Positions 16,716 through 24,649 of a stretch of 52,378 nucleotides of DNA are shown piece after piece. Each line of letters starts with the position of its first letter. The first letter of the stretch is position 1. Source of the DNA: Gordonia zhenghanii (GTDB lineage Bacteria; Actinomycetota; Actinomycetes; Mycobacteriales; Mycobacteriaceae). The translations under genes were made by a program, and so were the position numbers. The notes under the pieces are model-generated. The model was given only the letters and a program-made list of their open reading frames with translations. It did not search any database and was not told the origin of the DNA. The DNA lies in assembly GCF_021738965.1 (NCBI RefSeq), contig NZ_JAKKOQ010000022.1, positions 1 to 52,378 on the forward strand, read 5' to 3'.

Positions 16716-18180
16716 GAGCCTGTCAAGATTTCTGTGTAAGTCGGTCAGGTGTTCGGTTTATAGGTGATGGTCGATACGTTCGGGGTAGGTCAGTGAGAGT
16801 TGCTCGAGCGCTCGTTTCCAGTTCGTGGTGACCGCGCCTTCCACGAGCCGCCCCGCGGCTTTGCGTTTGTGCGAGGGAAGTCCTTGTTCCTTGATGCGCT
16901 CGCGAGCTCGTTTGTCCTCGATGTTGCCGATGGCCAGCCATAACAGCTTCATCGCGGCCGCGTCGTTCGGGAAATGGCCCCGGTTCTTCGTGACCTTGCG
17001 CAGTTGATAGTTCAGCGACTCAATACTGTTCGTGGTGTAGATGACCCGCCGCAGCTCCGGCGGAAACGCCAGAAACGGAATGAACCGTTCCCACGCATCG
17101 CGGAACGTTTTAACCGCCGACACGTACTTACGGCCCATGTCCGAGTCCGCGAACGCGTCTAACGCGTCCGCGGCAGCGGGCTCGGTCGGCGCTTGATAGA
17201 TCGGCTTGAGCAAGCGCACCACGGCTTTACGGTCGCTGTAGGAGACGAACCGCATCGAGGCCCGGATCAGATGCACCACGCACGTTTGGACTGTTGCGTG
17301 CGGCCACGTGGCCTCGACGGCTTCAGCGAACCCGGTCAGCCCGTCGCAGCACACGATCAACACGTCCTGTACACCGCGGTTACGCAGTTCCGCGCACACC
17401 GACGCCCAGAACTTCGCGCCTTCGCTCTGTTGGATCCAGATCCCGAGAACGTGTTTGACCCCGTCCATGTCCACGCCGACGGCGAGGTGGGCGGCCTTGT
17501 TCCGCACGTGTGCGCCATCGCGGATCTTGACCACGATCGCATCGAGGTACATCACCGGATACAGGGCGTCGAGATCACGGTGTTGCCAGGTCGCGACCTC
17601 GTCGGCGACTTCCTCGGTCACCTTCGAGATCGTCTCGTGCGAGAGTTCGGTGCCGATCGTCGACGCGAGGTGGTGGGCGATATCGCGGACCGTCATCCCG
17701 CCTGCGTATAGCGAGACGATCATCGCGTCCAGACCATCGAGGCGGCGTTGGCCCTTGCGCACGAGCATCGGGGTGAACGTCCCGTCCCGATCGCGCGGGA
17801 TGGCCAGATCCACATCGCCGACCTCGGAAGCGACCGTCTTAGGGCTAAATCCGTTGCGCGAGTTCGGAAACGATGCTGCTTCGGGGTCCCCAGCCTCGTA
17901 CCCGAGATGCTCGGTCAGCTCCGCGTTCATGCCACGTTCGAGAGTGGCCTTGAGTAATGAGCTCAGCAGGCCGTCCTGCCCGCCGACCGGCTCGCCGGCA
18001 TCGATGCGAGCGAACACCTCATCCAACGCACCGGATGCCACCAACTCACTGGCCATCTCGGTCTGCTTCTGTCGTCGACCTGCACGCGAATCATCCACGC
18101 TCACATCATCATTGATAGTCACTACAGCGGTTCCCTTCAGGGTTGAACTTCACCGCTTACACAGACCATCTGACACGCCC
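16716..18180 (-). mobile_element. IS256-family insertion sequence with 8-bp target duplication
   Basis: Termini GAGCCTGTCAAG... and (reverse complement) GGGCGTGTCAGA... share CTGTGTAAG further in as imperfect inverted repeats of about 26 bp. The target sequence ACCTCACG is present at 16708-16715 and 18181-18188. An intact 8-bp duplication and an intact transposase indicate a recent insertion. Confidence 0.95.
16758..18122 (-). CDS. IS256-family (Mutator-like) transposase
   Basis: 454 residues, full family length. The DDE catalytic core is visible: MYLDAIVVKIRD (first Asp), VLIVCCDGLTGF (second Asp), and the C-terminal Y-TTNSIESLN segment carrying the Glu. The CVVHLIRAS motif is the mutator-type C-x2-H signature. 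It is codirectional with nothing around it and lies antisense to nhaA. Confidence 0.95.
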   Translation of the reverse strand: MTINDDVSVDDSRAGRRQKQTEMASELVASGALDEVFARIDAGEPVGGQDGLLSSLLKATLERGMNAELTEHLGYEAGDPEAASFPNSRNGFSPKTVASEVGDVDLAIPRDRDGTFTPMLVRKGQRRLDGLDAMIVSLYAGGMTVRDIAHHLASTIGTELSHETISKVTEEVADEVATWQHRDLDALYPVMYLDAIVVKIRDGAHVRNKAAHLAVGVDMDGVKHVLGIWIQQSEGAKFWASVCAELRNRGVQDVLIVCCDGLTGFAEAVEATWPHATVQTCVVHLIRASMRFVSYSDRKAVVRLLKPIYQAPTEPAAADALDAFADSDMGRKYVSAVKTFRDAWERFIPFLAFPPELRRVIYTTNSIESLNYQLRKVTKNRGHFPNDAAAMKLLWLAIGNIEDKRARERIKEQGLPSHKRKAAGRLVEGAVTTNWKRALEQLSLTYPERIDHHL

Positions 18181-18423
18181 ACCTCACGTGCGTCGGAATC
18201 CTCGCCGGTATCGGGTTCACCGTGTCGCTACTGGTCGCAGAACTGAGCATCGGCGACAACGCACTGGCCCTCGAACACGGAAAAACAGCGATTCTGATCG
18301 CATCGGCCGCGGCCGCGATTCTGGCCGGGACCGTGCTAACAGCCCGGAAACGACAGGCGACGACGCCGGAGACAACAGGACGGTCCGGACCGTAGAGGTT
18401 GACTAGTGCAGAGAAGCCAACAC

Positions 18424-18637
18424 AACGGTCACTGGCGCGACGTCGTCCTTATCGAACGCCGCGCCAACGTCTCACGCCCGGAACACTCGCAGGATCGTGC
18501 GTAGGAACCGAGGCTATACGCAACAAGGTGATCCGCAGGGTATCCAGTAAAGCATCGCGTATTACATCAGATGAATCGATCGCCTACCCCAGCTGCTCAA
18601 CCCACTCACACCGCGCTCACCTGATATAGAGATGCGG
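18424..18637 (+). repeat. Array repeat copy B
   Basis: The core is at 18530-18563: left arm GATCCGCAGG, spacer TATCCAGTAAAG, right arm ATCGCGTATT, then ACATCAGATGAATCG. The left flank is only weakly similar to other copies (CGTC...TATACGCAACAA). The 60 bp on the right (CTACCCCAGC...GCGCTCACCTGAT) match the site at 3.0 kb and copy D. This is the first repeat of the array and starts 30 bp after nhaA. Confidence 0.65.
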
Positions 18638-18736
18638 CCTCAAGACCGCCACTGTTCGCCCGACGCGGCATCGGTCGCTCGTCACGACGCCACCGGATCA
18701 CGGCCAGTTACGTGCACACGCTCCCGCGGCCGACGG

Positions 18737-19222
18737 TCAGGTCTCGATAGCGCTTAGGTGCACGGTCCGTGGCCGTAGGACCGGATCCCAAATCGCGGTG
18801 AGGTAGTCCCCGGATTTCCGGCGTTCGGACCGAACCAACGTCGGACTCGACTCCGGGCCATGCCGATCGATGGGCCGCAATCGATCGTGCGCTGTGTCTA
18901 TTTCAGTCGGCGGCGGAAAGTCCGACCGCGCGAGCAATGCGGTGAGCCGCTCACGCGAAGGCGTCTGGACGACGAGATAGGCGCCGGAGTCTGGGAACGC
19001 GCTGGTGACCTCGCCATAAACGACCTTGTCGCCATCGATAAGAACCAACCCCATCCGGGTTGCCATGCGGACTGCACCATCCGCATCTTCGTAGGTGTGC
19101 GGCAACATTCCCCGATCGATCCAGGTGGTCAAAGCCCACCGTCCACCGAAGATGATAGCCACCACTGCCACGACGCCGACGACTGCCGGAACCACGATCG
19201 GCATCAATGACCTCTTGGCCAT
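18737..19222 (-). CDS. Hypothetical membrane-anchored protein
   Basis: 161 residues. One strong hydrophobic segment near the N-terminus (IVVPAVVGVVAVVAIIFGG, about 9-27) is followed by a soluble, probably extracytoplasmic domain with no recognisable motif. It lies 15 bp after the small membrane protein gene upstream, so the two are probably cotranscribed. They run opposite to the array repeats. Function unknown. Confidence 0.55.
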   Translation of the reverse strand: MAKRSLMPIVVPAVVGVVAVVAIIFGGRWALTTWIDRGMLPHTYEDADGAVRMATRMGLVLIDGDKVVYGEVTSAFPDSGAYLVVQTPSRERLTALLARSDFPPPTEIDTAHDRLRPIDRHGPESSPTLVRSERRKSGDYLTAIWDPVLRPRTVHLSAIET

Positions 19223-19237
19223 CGCACTCCCCTCCGC

Positions 19238-19525
19238 TCACCGTATTCTCGAAGCTGGCCGCGTCGAGGGTTCGTGCAGTACCCAACCTTCGAACGCGAC
19301 AGCCGCAATCGCGAGTATTGCCACCAGCACCCATGAAGCCCGCACAACCTTCACCCATAGACCTTTGGGACCACCAGCGATAGACGACGAACGTCGACTC
19401 CACACGAGCGTCGACAACTCACGAGCTTTCGCACGCACGTGCCGACTCGATACTGAAGGTCGTCGTCGCACCCACGTCTCGAACTCGACTGGAACGACAC
19501 GCGCACCGTCAGCGTGTGCTCTCAT
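19238..19525 (-). CDS. Hypothetical small single-pass membrane protein
   Basis: About 96 residues from ATG 19525, which has GGAGG close upstream; ATG 19534 is an alternative. A basic N-terminal half is followed by one hydrophobic helix (VLVAILAIAAVAFEGWVL) near the C-terminus. The start region overlaps the ATG of the divergent interrupted gene at 19533, an unusually tight arrangement. Function unknown. Confidence 0.45.
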   Translation of the reverse strand: MRAHADGARVVPVEFETWVRRRPSVSSRHVRAKARELSTLVWSRRSSSIAGGPKGLWVKVVRASWVLVAILAIAAVAFEGWVLHEPSTRPASRIR

Positions 19526-19618
19526 ATCCTCCATGGTGCTGCAACCGAGTGACGATGCGCAGCCAGCAGCATGGATCGTCAATTGGGACTGCCGCACGTT
19601 TAGGTGACAGTTGGGATC

Positions 19619-20500
19619 TCAGGCCGCGAGACTCACGGCCGGGTTCATGATCGTCTCGTATTCGATCGGGGTCAATCGGCCCAGACGGGCCTGCCGGCGA
19701 CGACGGTGGTAGGTCCTCTCAATCCAGGTGATAATCGCGATCCGCAACTCCTCTCGGGCCCGCCACCGTTTGCGATCCAGGACGTTCTTCTGCAGTAGCG
19801 CGAAGAACGATTCCATCGCGGCGTTGTCTCCGGCAGCACCGACCTGGCCCATCGATCCGATGAGGTGGTGACGGTTCAGGGCGTGCACGAATTTCCGTGA
19901 CCTGAACTGAGATCCGCGGTCCGAGTGCACGATGCAACCGGCCGCGTCGCGACGCCGAGATGCCGCGTTGTCCAGGGCTTTCACCGCGAGGCCGGCCTTC
20001 ATCCGGTCGCTGATGGAGTAGCCCACGATCCGGCCGGAGAACACGTCCTTGATCGCGCAGAGGTAGAGCTTTCCCTCATCAGTCCAATGCTCGGTGATGT
20101 CAGTGAGCCAGAGTTCGTTGACGTCATCGGCGGAGAAGTCCCGCTTGACGAGGTCGTCGTGGACCGGCGGGCCGGGGCGCTTCCCGTTCTTGCCGCGCTT
20201 TTTCCCGAACACGGACCACCACCGGTTGTCTCGGCAGATCCGCCACGCGGTCCGCTCACACATCTCCTCGCCGGCCTCCGCGGCTTCGCCGACGAGGAAC
20301 CGATAGCCGTACTCGGGGTCGTCGAGGTGTGCGTCCAGCAGTGCGTTGGACCGGTACGCCTCGATCAGCTCGGCTTCAGTGACCTGCTGGTTCCGCCAGC
20401 GGTAGTAGGGCTGGCGGGAGAGCTTCAGGACCCGCAGGGACACCGCGACGGGGATACCGTCAGCGGCGAGCTCGCTCACGAGCGGGTAGAACCTTTTCCC
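19619..20500 (-). CDS. IS3-family transposase OrfB (DDE catalytic part)
   Basis: The integrase core shows ELWLTDITEH (first Asp), IVHSDRGSQFRS (second Asp) and GDNAAMESFFALLQ (Glu). It is probably translated as an OrfAB fusion by frameshifting at the A-run near 20494, since no good independent start is visible there. The C-terminal TPIEYETIM is a family hallmark. The remnant at 6.3 kb is the same element type. Confidence 0.92.
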   Translation of the reverse strand, partial: GKRFYPLVSELAADGIPVAVSLRVLKLSRQPYYRWRNQQVTEAELIEAYRSNALLDAHLDDPEYGYRFLVGEAAEAGEEMCERTAWRICRDNRWWSVFGKKRGKNGKRPGPPVHDDLVKRDFSADDVNELWLTDITEHWTDEGKLYLCAIKDVFSGRIVGYSISDRMKAGLAVKALDNAASRRRDAAGCIVHSDRGSQFRSRKFVHALNRHHLIGSMGQVGAAGDNAAMESFFALLQKNVLDRKRWRAREELRIAIITWIERTYHRRRRQARLGRLTPIEYETIMNPAVSLAA

Positions 20501-20784
20501 GGCAGGTTCGCCTGGGAGAGGTAGGCGGCAGCTCGGCGCAGGACCTCGTTCTCCTGCTCCAGCAGCCGGATCCGCTTGCGCGCATCGCGCAGATCGGCCG
20601 ACTCCTCCCGGGTCTTGCCGGGACGGCTGCCGTCGTCGATGTCGGCTTGGCGGATCCATTTGTGCAGCGTCATCTCGTGGACACCGAAGTCCTTCGCGAT
20701 CTGCGCGAGAGTGACGCCGTCTTCACGGGACCGAGCCACGCGCACGACATCGTCGCGGAACTCCTGGGGGTAGGGAGCGGGCAT
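20476..20784 (-). CDS. IS3-family transposase OrfA
   Basis: 102 residues from ATG 20784. The HTH is PYPQEFRDDVVRVAR...TLAQIAKDFGVHEMTLHKWIRQAD, followed by a leucine-zipper-like coiled coil (DARKRIRLLEQENEVLRRAAAYL). It overlaps orfB; a run of A residues (complement of 20494-20497) near its 3' end is a plausible -1 frameshift site that would make the OrfAB fusion. Confidence 0.9.
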   Translation of the reverse strand: MPAPYPQEFRDDVVRVARSREDGVTLAQIAKDFGVHEMTLHKWIRQADIDDGSRPGKTREESADLRDARKRIRLLEQENEVLRRAAAYLSQANLPGKGSTRS

Positions 20785-21351
20785 GGTGCACATCCTTCCA
20801 GGCCGCCCTACGGGCAAGCCAGATCAGATGTCACCTATCGATGCGGCAGTCCCATTCGAAAACTCCCTGGGACAGGTTGGCCAGCTTCGGCCCGCCCGTC
20901 TTCGACGCGTACGCCCGCTTAAGGTTCGGCCCCGACCCACACGGACAGACCAACGGACCGCCCTCTAACCTCTCCACTGATCACGCGAAAGTGCGTACCC
21001 TCTGCGAGCTTCTACAAGCAGAAACCGGCACTCCCGACGACTGCTACTTCGCTATTTGGGACGGCTGGCCGGACACTTCCAAGATGGTCCGGCGGAGCCC
21101 TCGAGTACAAATCCCTCACCGGGCCTACTACTTGCTCCACGGCACCCTGGCCGACTTCGGTCCGTGGAGCTCGTACGAGACAGGATTCAACCTAGCGTCG
21201 TTCGTCTGGCCGGCCGATCACGCCTGGTGTATCGCCTCCGACGTCGACCACGACTGGGCAGGGATCAGCGCGGGAGCAGACACCATCGAGCAACTCCTCC
21301 ACCAGAGCCACCTCAACATCACTACCGCCGACCCGGCCACCTAACCACGCA

Positions 21352-21546
21352 CCGACAACACGTCACCCGGATCGCCGTCCGCATCCGCGCCGACCTCCGA
21401 CTTAGCAATGCGCAAGCCGCACACGTGGCCACCAGAATCGACACCACTCCCCGACACTCAAAGACTGGACGCCGTCGCGATACGCAACAAACGAATACGC
21501 AGGATGTCCAGTAAACCCCTGCGTATTGCACCAGATGAATCAATCG
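21352..21546 (+). repeat. Array repeat copy C (near full length)
   Basis: The left flank starts ACACGTCACCCGGATCGCCG and includes CACGTGGCCACCAGAATCGA and GACTGGACGCCGTCGCGATA. The core is AATACGCAGG (21494-21503), a 14-bp spacer, CCTGCGTATT (21518-21527), then GCACCAGATGAATCAATC. It begins just after the P1 stop and ends where copies E and F also end, giving a sharp right boundary. Confidence 0.85.
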
Positions 21547-21579
21547 CGTACCCAGCACCCCTTGGCTCTTCCCCAACTA

Positions 21580-21635
21580 CAAGACTCGGCATGAGCAACT
21601 CGGGTCCCGCAACCGGGCCATCCGAAGTAACATCG
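21580..21635 (+). pseudogene. Tiny remnant of a module zinc-ribbon/XerD-like gene
   Basis: ACAAGACTCGGCATGAGCAA encodes TRLGMSN, and the following bases resemble the equivalent region at 11.3 kb (RRLGMSNLGSHNSAP). It lies about 30 bp after repeat copy C. The match is short, so it is only suggestive. Confidence 0.4.
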
Positions 21636-21655
21636 CAATTGAACACGGCAGTCCA

Positions 21656-21693
21656 GTGTCGTGGACATATTGTGCAGGATGTGTCCACGACAC
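21656..21693. promoter_or_regulatory. 12-bp perfect inverted repeat upstream of P2
   Basis: GTGTCGTGGACA (21656-21667) and TGTCCACGACAC (21682-21693) are separated by 14 bases and lie 57 bp before the P2 start. It could be an operator, a terminator or an IS end; the sequence does not decide. Confidence 0.4.
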
Positions 21694-21749
21694 TAGCACC
21701 CTGTTCTATCAGAACCACTGTAAGCACACGAACCTGAATTGAGGATAGA

Positions 21750-22349
21750 TTGGTTCTCAGCCCAGAATGCCGACCGGACCCCGCGTTCTGGATTCAGGAT
21801 GCGGATTGGTCCCAACTGCTAATCCGAGGCCCGCGTGGATATCAACGGTATGCGCGAATCAGGTTCGTGCCGGACCCCATGACGGATGGCCAGAGTCACA
21901 GCACCATTATCCCTACCATCGGCCCTACAGAGACGTGGCAAATTGCCGTCGCTTTATCCCGCCTATCTGATTACACGACTCGCCCCGACGAGTGTTATTT
22001 TGCGATCAATAGCGGATTTTCAGATTTTGACTCGAGTGGCGCAGTCAATTTCGCCGTGTCGGGGCGTAACTACTACCTCTACCGTGGTGCGGTAAAGGAT
22101 CTCAGTTCAATAGCCGATAGTCCCGCCAGCGACGCGTACGCAAGCGAGAAGATGAGTGGATGGCAACTTCCTGTACCGGCCCTGGTCTGGCCTGCAGACC
22201 GCGCTTGGTTCGTCGCAAGGGACCTTGATTCGCACTTTGCCACCATCGCTGCGGCTACTTCTGCAGTCGACGCAGTCCTCGATGACACGCGTATCGATGC
22301 AGTAGCAGATTCACACCAAGATCAGAAACTGAACTATTACTGGACTTAG
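21750..22349 (+). CDS. Array-family protein P2 (uncharacterised)
   Basis: 199 residues from a TTG start. TTG is preferred because GAGGATAG lies just before it and the resulting MVLSP matches MVLQP of P1. Recognisable family features are YARIRFVPDP (about 35-44), RPDECYFAI, ALVWPADRAWFVARDLD and a C-terminal helix AVDAVLDD. No catalytic motif, signal peptide or membrane helix is seen. The base composition is visibly more AT-rich than the chromosomal genes to the right. It lies between repeats C and D, facing the same way as the repeats. Function unknown. Confidence 0.7.
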   Translation: MVLSPECRPDPAFWIQDADWSQLLIRGPRGYQRYARIRFVPDPMTDGQSHSTIIPTIGPTETWQIAVALSRLSDYTTRPDECYFAINSGFSDFDSSGAVNFAVSGRNYYLYRGAVKDLSSIADSPASDAYASEKMSGWQLPVPALVWPADRAWFVARDLDSHFATIAAATSAVDAVLDDTRIDAVADSHQDQKLNYYWT

Positions 22350-22423
22350 GATTACTCACCAATAAATTCGGTTTAATTTCTTGCAGAATACGGTACGTTT
22401 CTCGATCACCTAATCGTGCGCCC

Positions 22424-22666
22424 ACAACGTCACCCGGATCGCCGTCCGCGTCGCTGCGTCGACCGTCGTCCTAACAACGCGCAAGCCGCACTCGTGGCCA
22501 CCACGAATCTACGCCACTCCCCGACTTTCAGAGACTGGACGCCGTCGCGATACGCAGCAAACGAATACGTAGAATATCCAGTAGACCCCTGCGTATTACA
22601 TCAGGTGAATCAAACGTCTACCGTCTACCCCAGGGTGTGACCCATACACGCACGGCGCTGACCTGC
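22424..22666 (+). repeat. Array repeat copy D (longest copy)
   Basis: The left flank is ACAACGTCACCCGGATCGCC... as in copy C. The core is AATACGTAGA (22564-22573), spacer ATATCCAGTAGACC, CCTGCGTATT (22588-22597), then ACATCAGGTGAATCAA. The right extension (CTACCCCAGGG...GCGCTGACCTGC) is shared with copy B and with the site at 3.0 kb. It fills most of the gap after P2. Confidence 0.85.
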
Positions 22667-22861
22667 AGAAACCAACCGAAGGATCCATCGCGATCGAAAT
22701 CGAAGACGTCGGCATGGCGAGCTGAAGAACCGACCGGTCGGAGTCCGTCGGCCTTCCTTGGATCACGCGCCAGCGCCACAACGTCGTGCCCACGGCATAC
22801 AGGCTCCTCCACAACCGGCTCTCCAAGCACGGCTGGAGGCCCCAGTAACTAGAATCTTCAC
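22663..22861 (-). pseudogene. Fragment of an NAD(P)-dependent epimerase/reductase
   Basis: From GTG 22861 the frame reads VKILVTGASS, the start of an NmrA/epimerase-type Rossmann domain. A frameshift then leads into EEPVCRGHDVVALARDPRKADGL, the expected second strand of the same fold. The rest of the gene is missing and the fragment ends near the right extension of repeat D. Confidence 0.7.
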
Positions 22862-22970
22862 GCCCGCCACCGTGGCACGGACGATAGCTCCCCCGCAGCT
22901 AGATCGCCGGTGTCGTTGATCGACAGGGGTGAGTCCCCTAGGTATTAGCGTCAGTAGGCCCCTACACGAT

Positions 22971-23606
22971 TCAATCGCCTTCCTCGGCACAGACATGGCC
23001 TATCCGGGCAGCGGTCCCATCCTCCTTGGAAGGGTTTTTGCGGAACCAGTGTCGGTCGAACCATCCCCCAGCGATGGGTTCGACAGGACTCCTTGGTGCG
23101 GACGGCTCTGGGCCACCGTCGCGTGTGACAGCACTTAGCGGCCACAGAATCTCCGATCGCCTGCTAGCTTCTAGGATCTCTGTAGCGTCTACGCTCACTG
23201 GCCGGTCTTCGATGCCATAAGCGGGCCAGGCAAACCAGATTTCGATAGCGCCCGGGTTGGGAAGCCGTTCGGAGTAGAACGTCGTGGTACCTGTCTGAGG
23301 ATTACTCTTCGAAGCCAGGTGGTGGAGCTTTCCGTTGGGTTGATTCGGTAGATTCGACAGGATCTCACCGTCAGGCATCTCTAGTGCCAATAGATATTGG
23401 CCGGTGAAACTGGAGGGTTCAGGTCTTCCGAATCCGTACGTTGAAATGGTGTATCGCGCACTTCGCTTAACGATGCATAACGTAAACTCAAAAGAATCCG
23501 GATACGAGTAGAATGAATCTAACCAAACAGAAACGTCGTCATCCTTGTGCAGGGTCACTTCGATTCCGGCGAGACGACGCCGAACGTTTTGTGGTCTGTT
23601 TCGCAA
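22971..23606 (-). CDS. Hypothetical protein
   Basis: 211 residues, mostly polar with beta-rich stretches (RYTISTYGF, AIEIWFAWPAYGIEDRPVSV). No known motif, signal peptide or membrane segment. The region is AT-rich compared with the chromosome. The segment VDATEILEASRRSEILWPL resembles a short plus-strand stretch at 24.4 kb, so a relative of this gene was once present beyond P3. It runs against the direction of the repeats. Function unknown. Confidence 0.5.
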   Translation of the reverse strand: MRNRPQNVRRRLAGIEVTLHKDDDVSVWLDSFYSYPDSFEFTLCIVKRSARYTISTYGFGRPEPSSFTGQYLLALEMPDGEILSNLPNQPNGKLHHLASKSNPQTGTTTFYSERLPNPGAIEIWFAWPAYGIEDRPVSVDATEILEASRRSEILWPLSAVTRDGGPEPSAPRSPVEPIAGGWFDRHWFRKNPSKEDGTAARIGHVCAEEGD

Positions 23607-23804
23607 TTTCTTCGTCCGATCTATGAAATAGAATCACCCGTAGTGAGGAATTGGCTACAGAATACTCTGAGACAACCCGAATTCCACACTCCTGGCCTAA
23701 ATTTAACACGCTTTCAGATCCGTCGATGTCACGCCACAACTAAGCTGCTCGTAGAAACGAGATTACCAATGCCAGTGCCTCGGGACCGCCCCGGAGAGCG
23801 ACCG

Positions 23805-24362
23805 ATGACCACCACACACGACTGGGACGACACCGACCAACTTCTCGCCGTTCCACCCACAGACTGGATCGATGATGCGATCACCTCGGCCCGATTAGGC
23901 ACCGTCGCGCACCTGGTCACCAGCCGCTTCGACCGCTACGCCCGAGTGCTATACCCGGCCCAGCGCACCGTGCACGACGTACCCGTTGAATACTTCCGGT
24001 GGGCCGATGTCGCACGTGTCACCGGAGCGATCGCGCATGCTCGGATGCAGTGGGACGCCATCGCCGACATTGACGAGGAGTCACCGCTTGCGTTCTGGAA
24101 CGAGGGCCCGTCGTCGACAAATCTCATTCCAGACTATGTCGTTGCCGAGATCGCCGCGGTACTCGGCGGCGACGACATACCCGGGTCCTTGATACACGGC
24201 CGGCGTGACATCTCCAGTCCCGTCGAGACCGCCTGGCGACTGCACCGCTCGTGGCCCGGTTCGACGTTGATGGTCGACGAAGGCGAAGGCCACGGCGGTG
24301 CGTCGCTCGTCCAGCACTGGGCCGTAGCCAACCGAGAATTGATCGACCGGGTCCGTCAGTAA
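23805..24362 (+). CDS. Chimeric ORF: array-family N-terminus fused to an alpha/beta-hydrolase C-terminus (P3)
   Basis: 185 residues from ATG 23805. Residues 1-121 are nearly identical to P4 at 28071 (DWDDTDQL...SYAR/RYAR...NEGPSSTNLIP). At GGCGACGAC (about 24168) the frame crosses into IPGSLIHGRRDISSPVETAW...VDEGEGHGG, the C-terminal end of proline iminopeptidase-type hydrolases with the catalytic Asp (GRRD) and His (GHGG). The hydrolase lacks its nucleophile half, so it cannot be an active peptidase. The fusion is in frame and ends at a normal stop. Whether it is expressed is unknown. Confidence 0.75.
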   Translation: MTTTHDWDDTDQLLAVPPTDWIDDAITSARLGTVAHLVTSRFDRYARVLYPAQRTVHDVPVEYFRWADVARVTGAIAHARMQWDAIADIDEESPLAFWNEGPSSTNLIPDYVVAEIAAVLGGDDIPGSLIHGRRDISSPVETAWRLHRSWPGSTLMVDEGEGHGGASLVQHWAVANRELIDRVRQ

Positions 24363-24367
24363 GTATC

Positions 24368-24457
24368 GGCGCCGCGCCAATCCTTGAAGCCAGCAGGCGA
24401 GCTGAGGTCCTCTGGACGCCCGGCTCGGACACCTCCTTCGTCGATCCCGATAAATTC
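24368..24457 (+). pseudogene. Short remnant related to the hypothetical protein at 22971
   Basis: The frame reads APILEASRRAEVLWTPG, close to TEILEASRRSEILWPL in the protein at 22971-23606 but on the opposite strand. It sits between the P3 stop and repeat E. Confidence 0.4.
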
Positions 24458-24484
24458 CGCGCCAAGTCGCCCCTGTCGAACCGC

Positions 24485-24646
24485 CCGCGTCTGCGCCGAC
24501 CTCACAACACACAAGCCGCACTCGTGGCCACCAGAATCGACACCACTCCCCGACTTACAGAGACCGGACGCCGTCGCGATACGCAGCAAAATGAATACGC
24601 AGGATATCCAGTAAAGTCCTGCGTATTACACCAGATGAATCAATCG
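24485..24646 (+). repeat. Array repeat copy E (best-preserved core)
   Basis: The core is AATACGCAGGA (24594-24604) and TCCTGCGTATT (24617-24627), perfect 11-bp inverted arms around TATCCAGTAAAG. A further ATACGCAG (24580-24587) lies 7 bases before the left arm in direct orientation. ACACCAGATGAATCAATC follows. The left flank starts at TGCGCCGACCTCAC. Confidence 0.88.
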
Positions 24647-24649
24647 CTC

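Larger units (their letters stand above)
15654..18394 (+). pseudogene. nhaA: Na+/H+ antiporter NhaA, split by an IS256-family insertion
   Basis: The start is ATG 15654 with GAGG upstream. The first part (15654-16715) encodes NhaA up to RWGDLT, including [21 protein letters not shown] and the ion-binding Asp pair in [12 protein letters not shown]. After the insertion the frame resumes at 18189 with CVGILAGIGFTVSLLVAEL, the conserved last membrane helices, and stops at 18392-18394. Removing the IS and one target copy restores a continuous frame ...GDLTCVGILAG.... The antiporter exchanges Na+ for H+ in pH and sodium homeostasis. The truncated product ends EPVKISV and lacks the last two helices, so it is probably inactive. 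Confidence 0.92.
19585..20853 (-). mobile_element. IS3-family insertion sequence
   Basis: Both ends start GGGACTGCCGCA, then four variable bases, then TAGGTGACA. The flanking ATT (19582-19584 and 20854-20856) is a 3-bp target duplication, usual for IS3. It carries orfA and orfB in overlapping frames and interrupts P1. Taking TAGGTGACA as the end would leave no target duplication, so the longer ends are preferred. Confidence 0.88.
19533..21344 (+). pseudogene. Array-family protein P1, split by an IS3 element
   Basis: The first 17 codons (MVLQPSDDAQPAAWIVN, 19533-19583) continue in frame after the IS at 20854 with SKTPWDRLASF...YARLRFGPDP, then PDDCYFAIWDG, FVWPADHAWCIASDVD and DWAGISAGADTIEQLL. 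The joined protein of about 180 residues matches the intact P2 protein at 21750 throughout, including MVL-P at the start. The family is not one I can name; the pattern (YAR-x-RF-x-PDP, D-D/E-CYFA, WPADRAW) occurs four times in this array. The post-IS part may still be translated from an ATG at 20841. Confidence 0.75.

Noticed and set aside
18737..19525. The two membrane genes as a toxin-antitoxin pair
   Set aside because: They are adjacent and small, but neither shows a toxin or antitoxin motif and the second is 161 residues with an extracytoplasmic domain.
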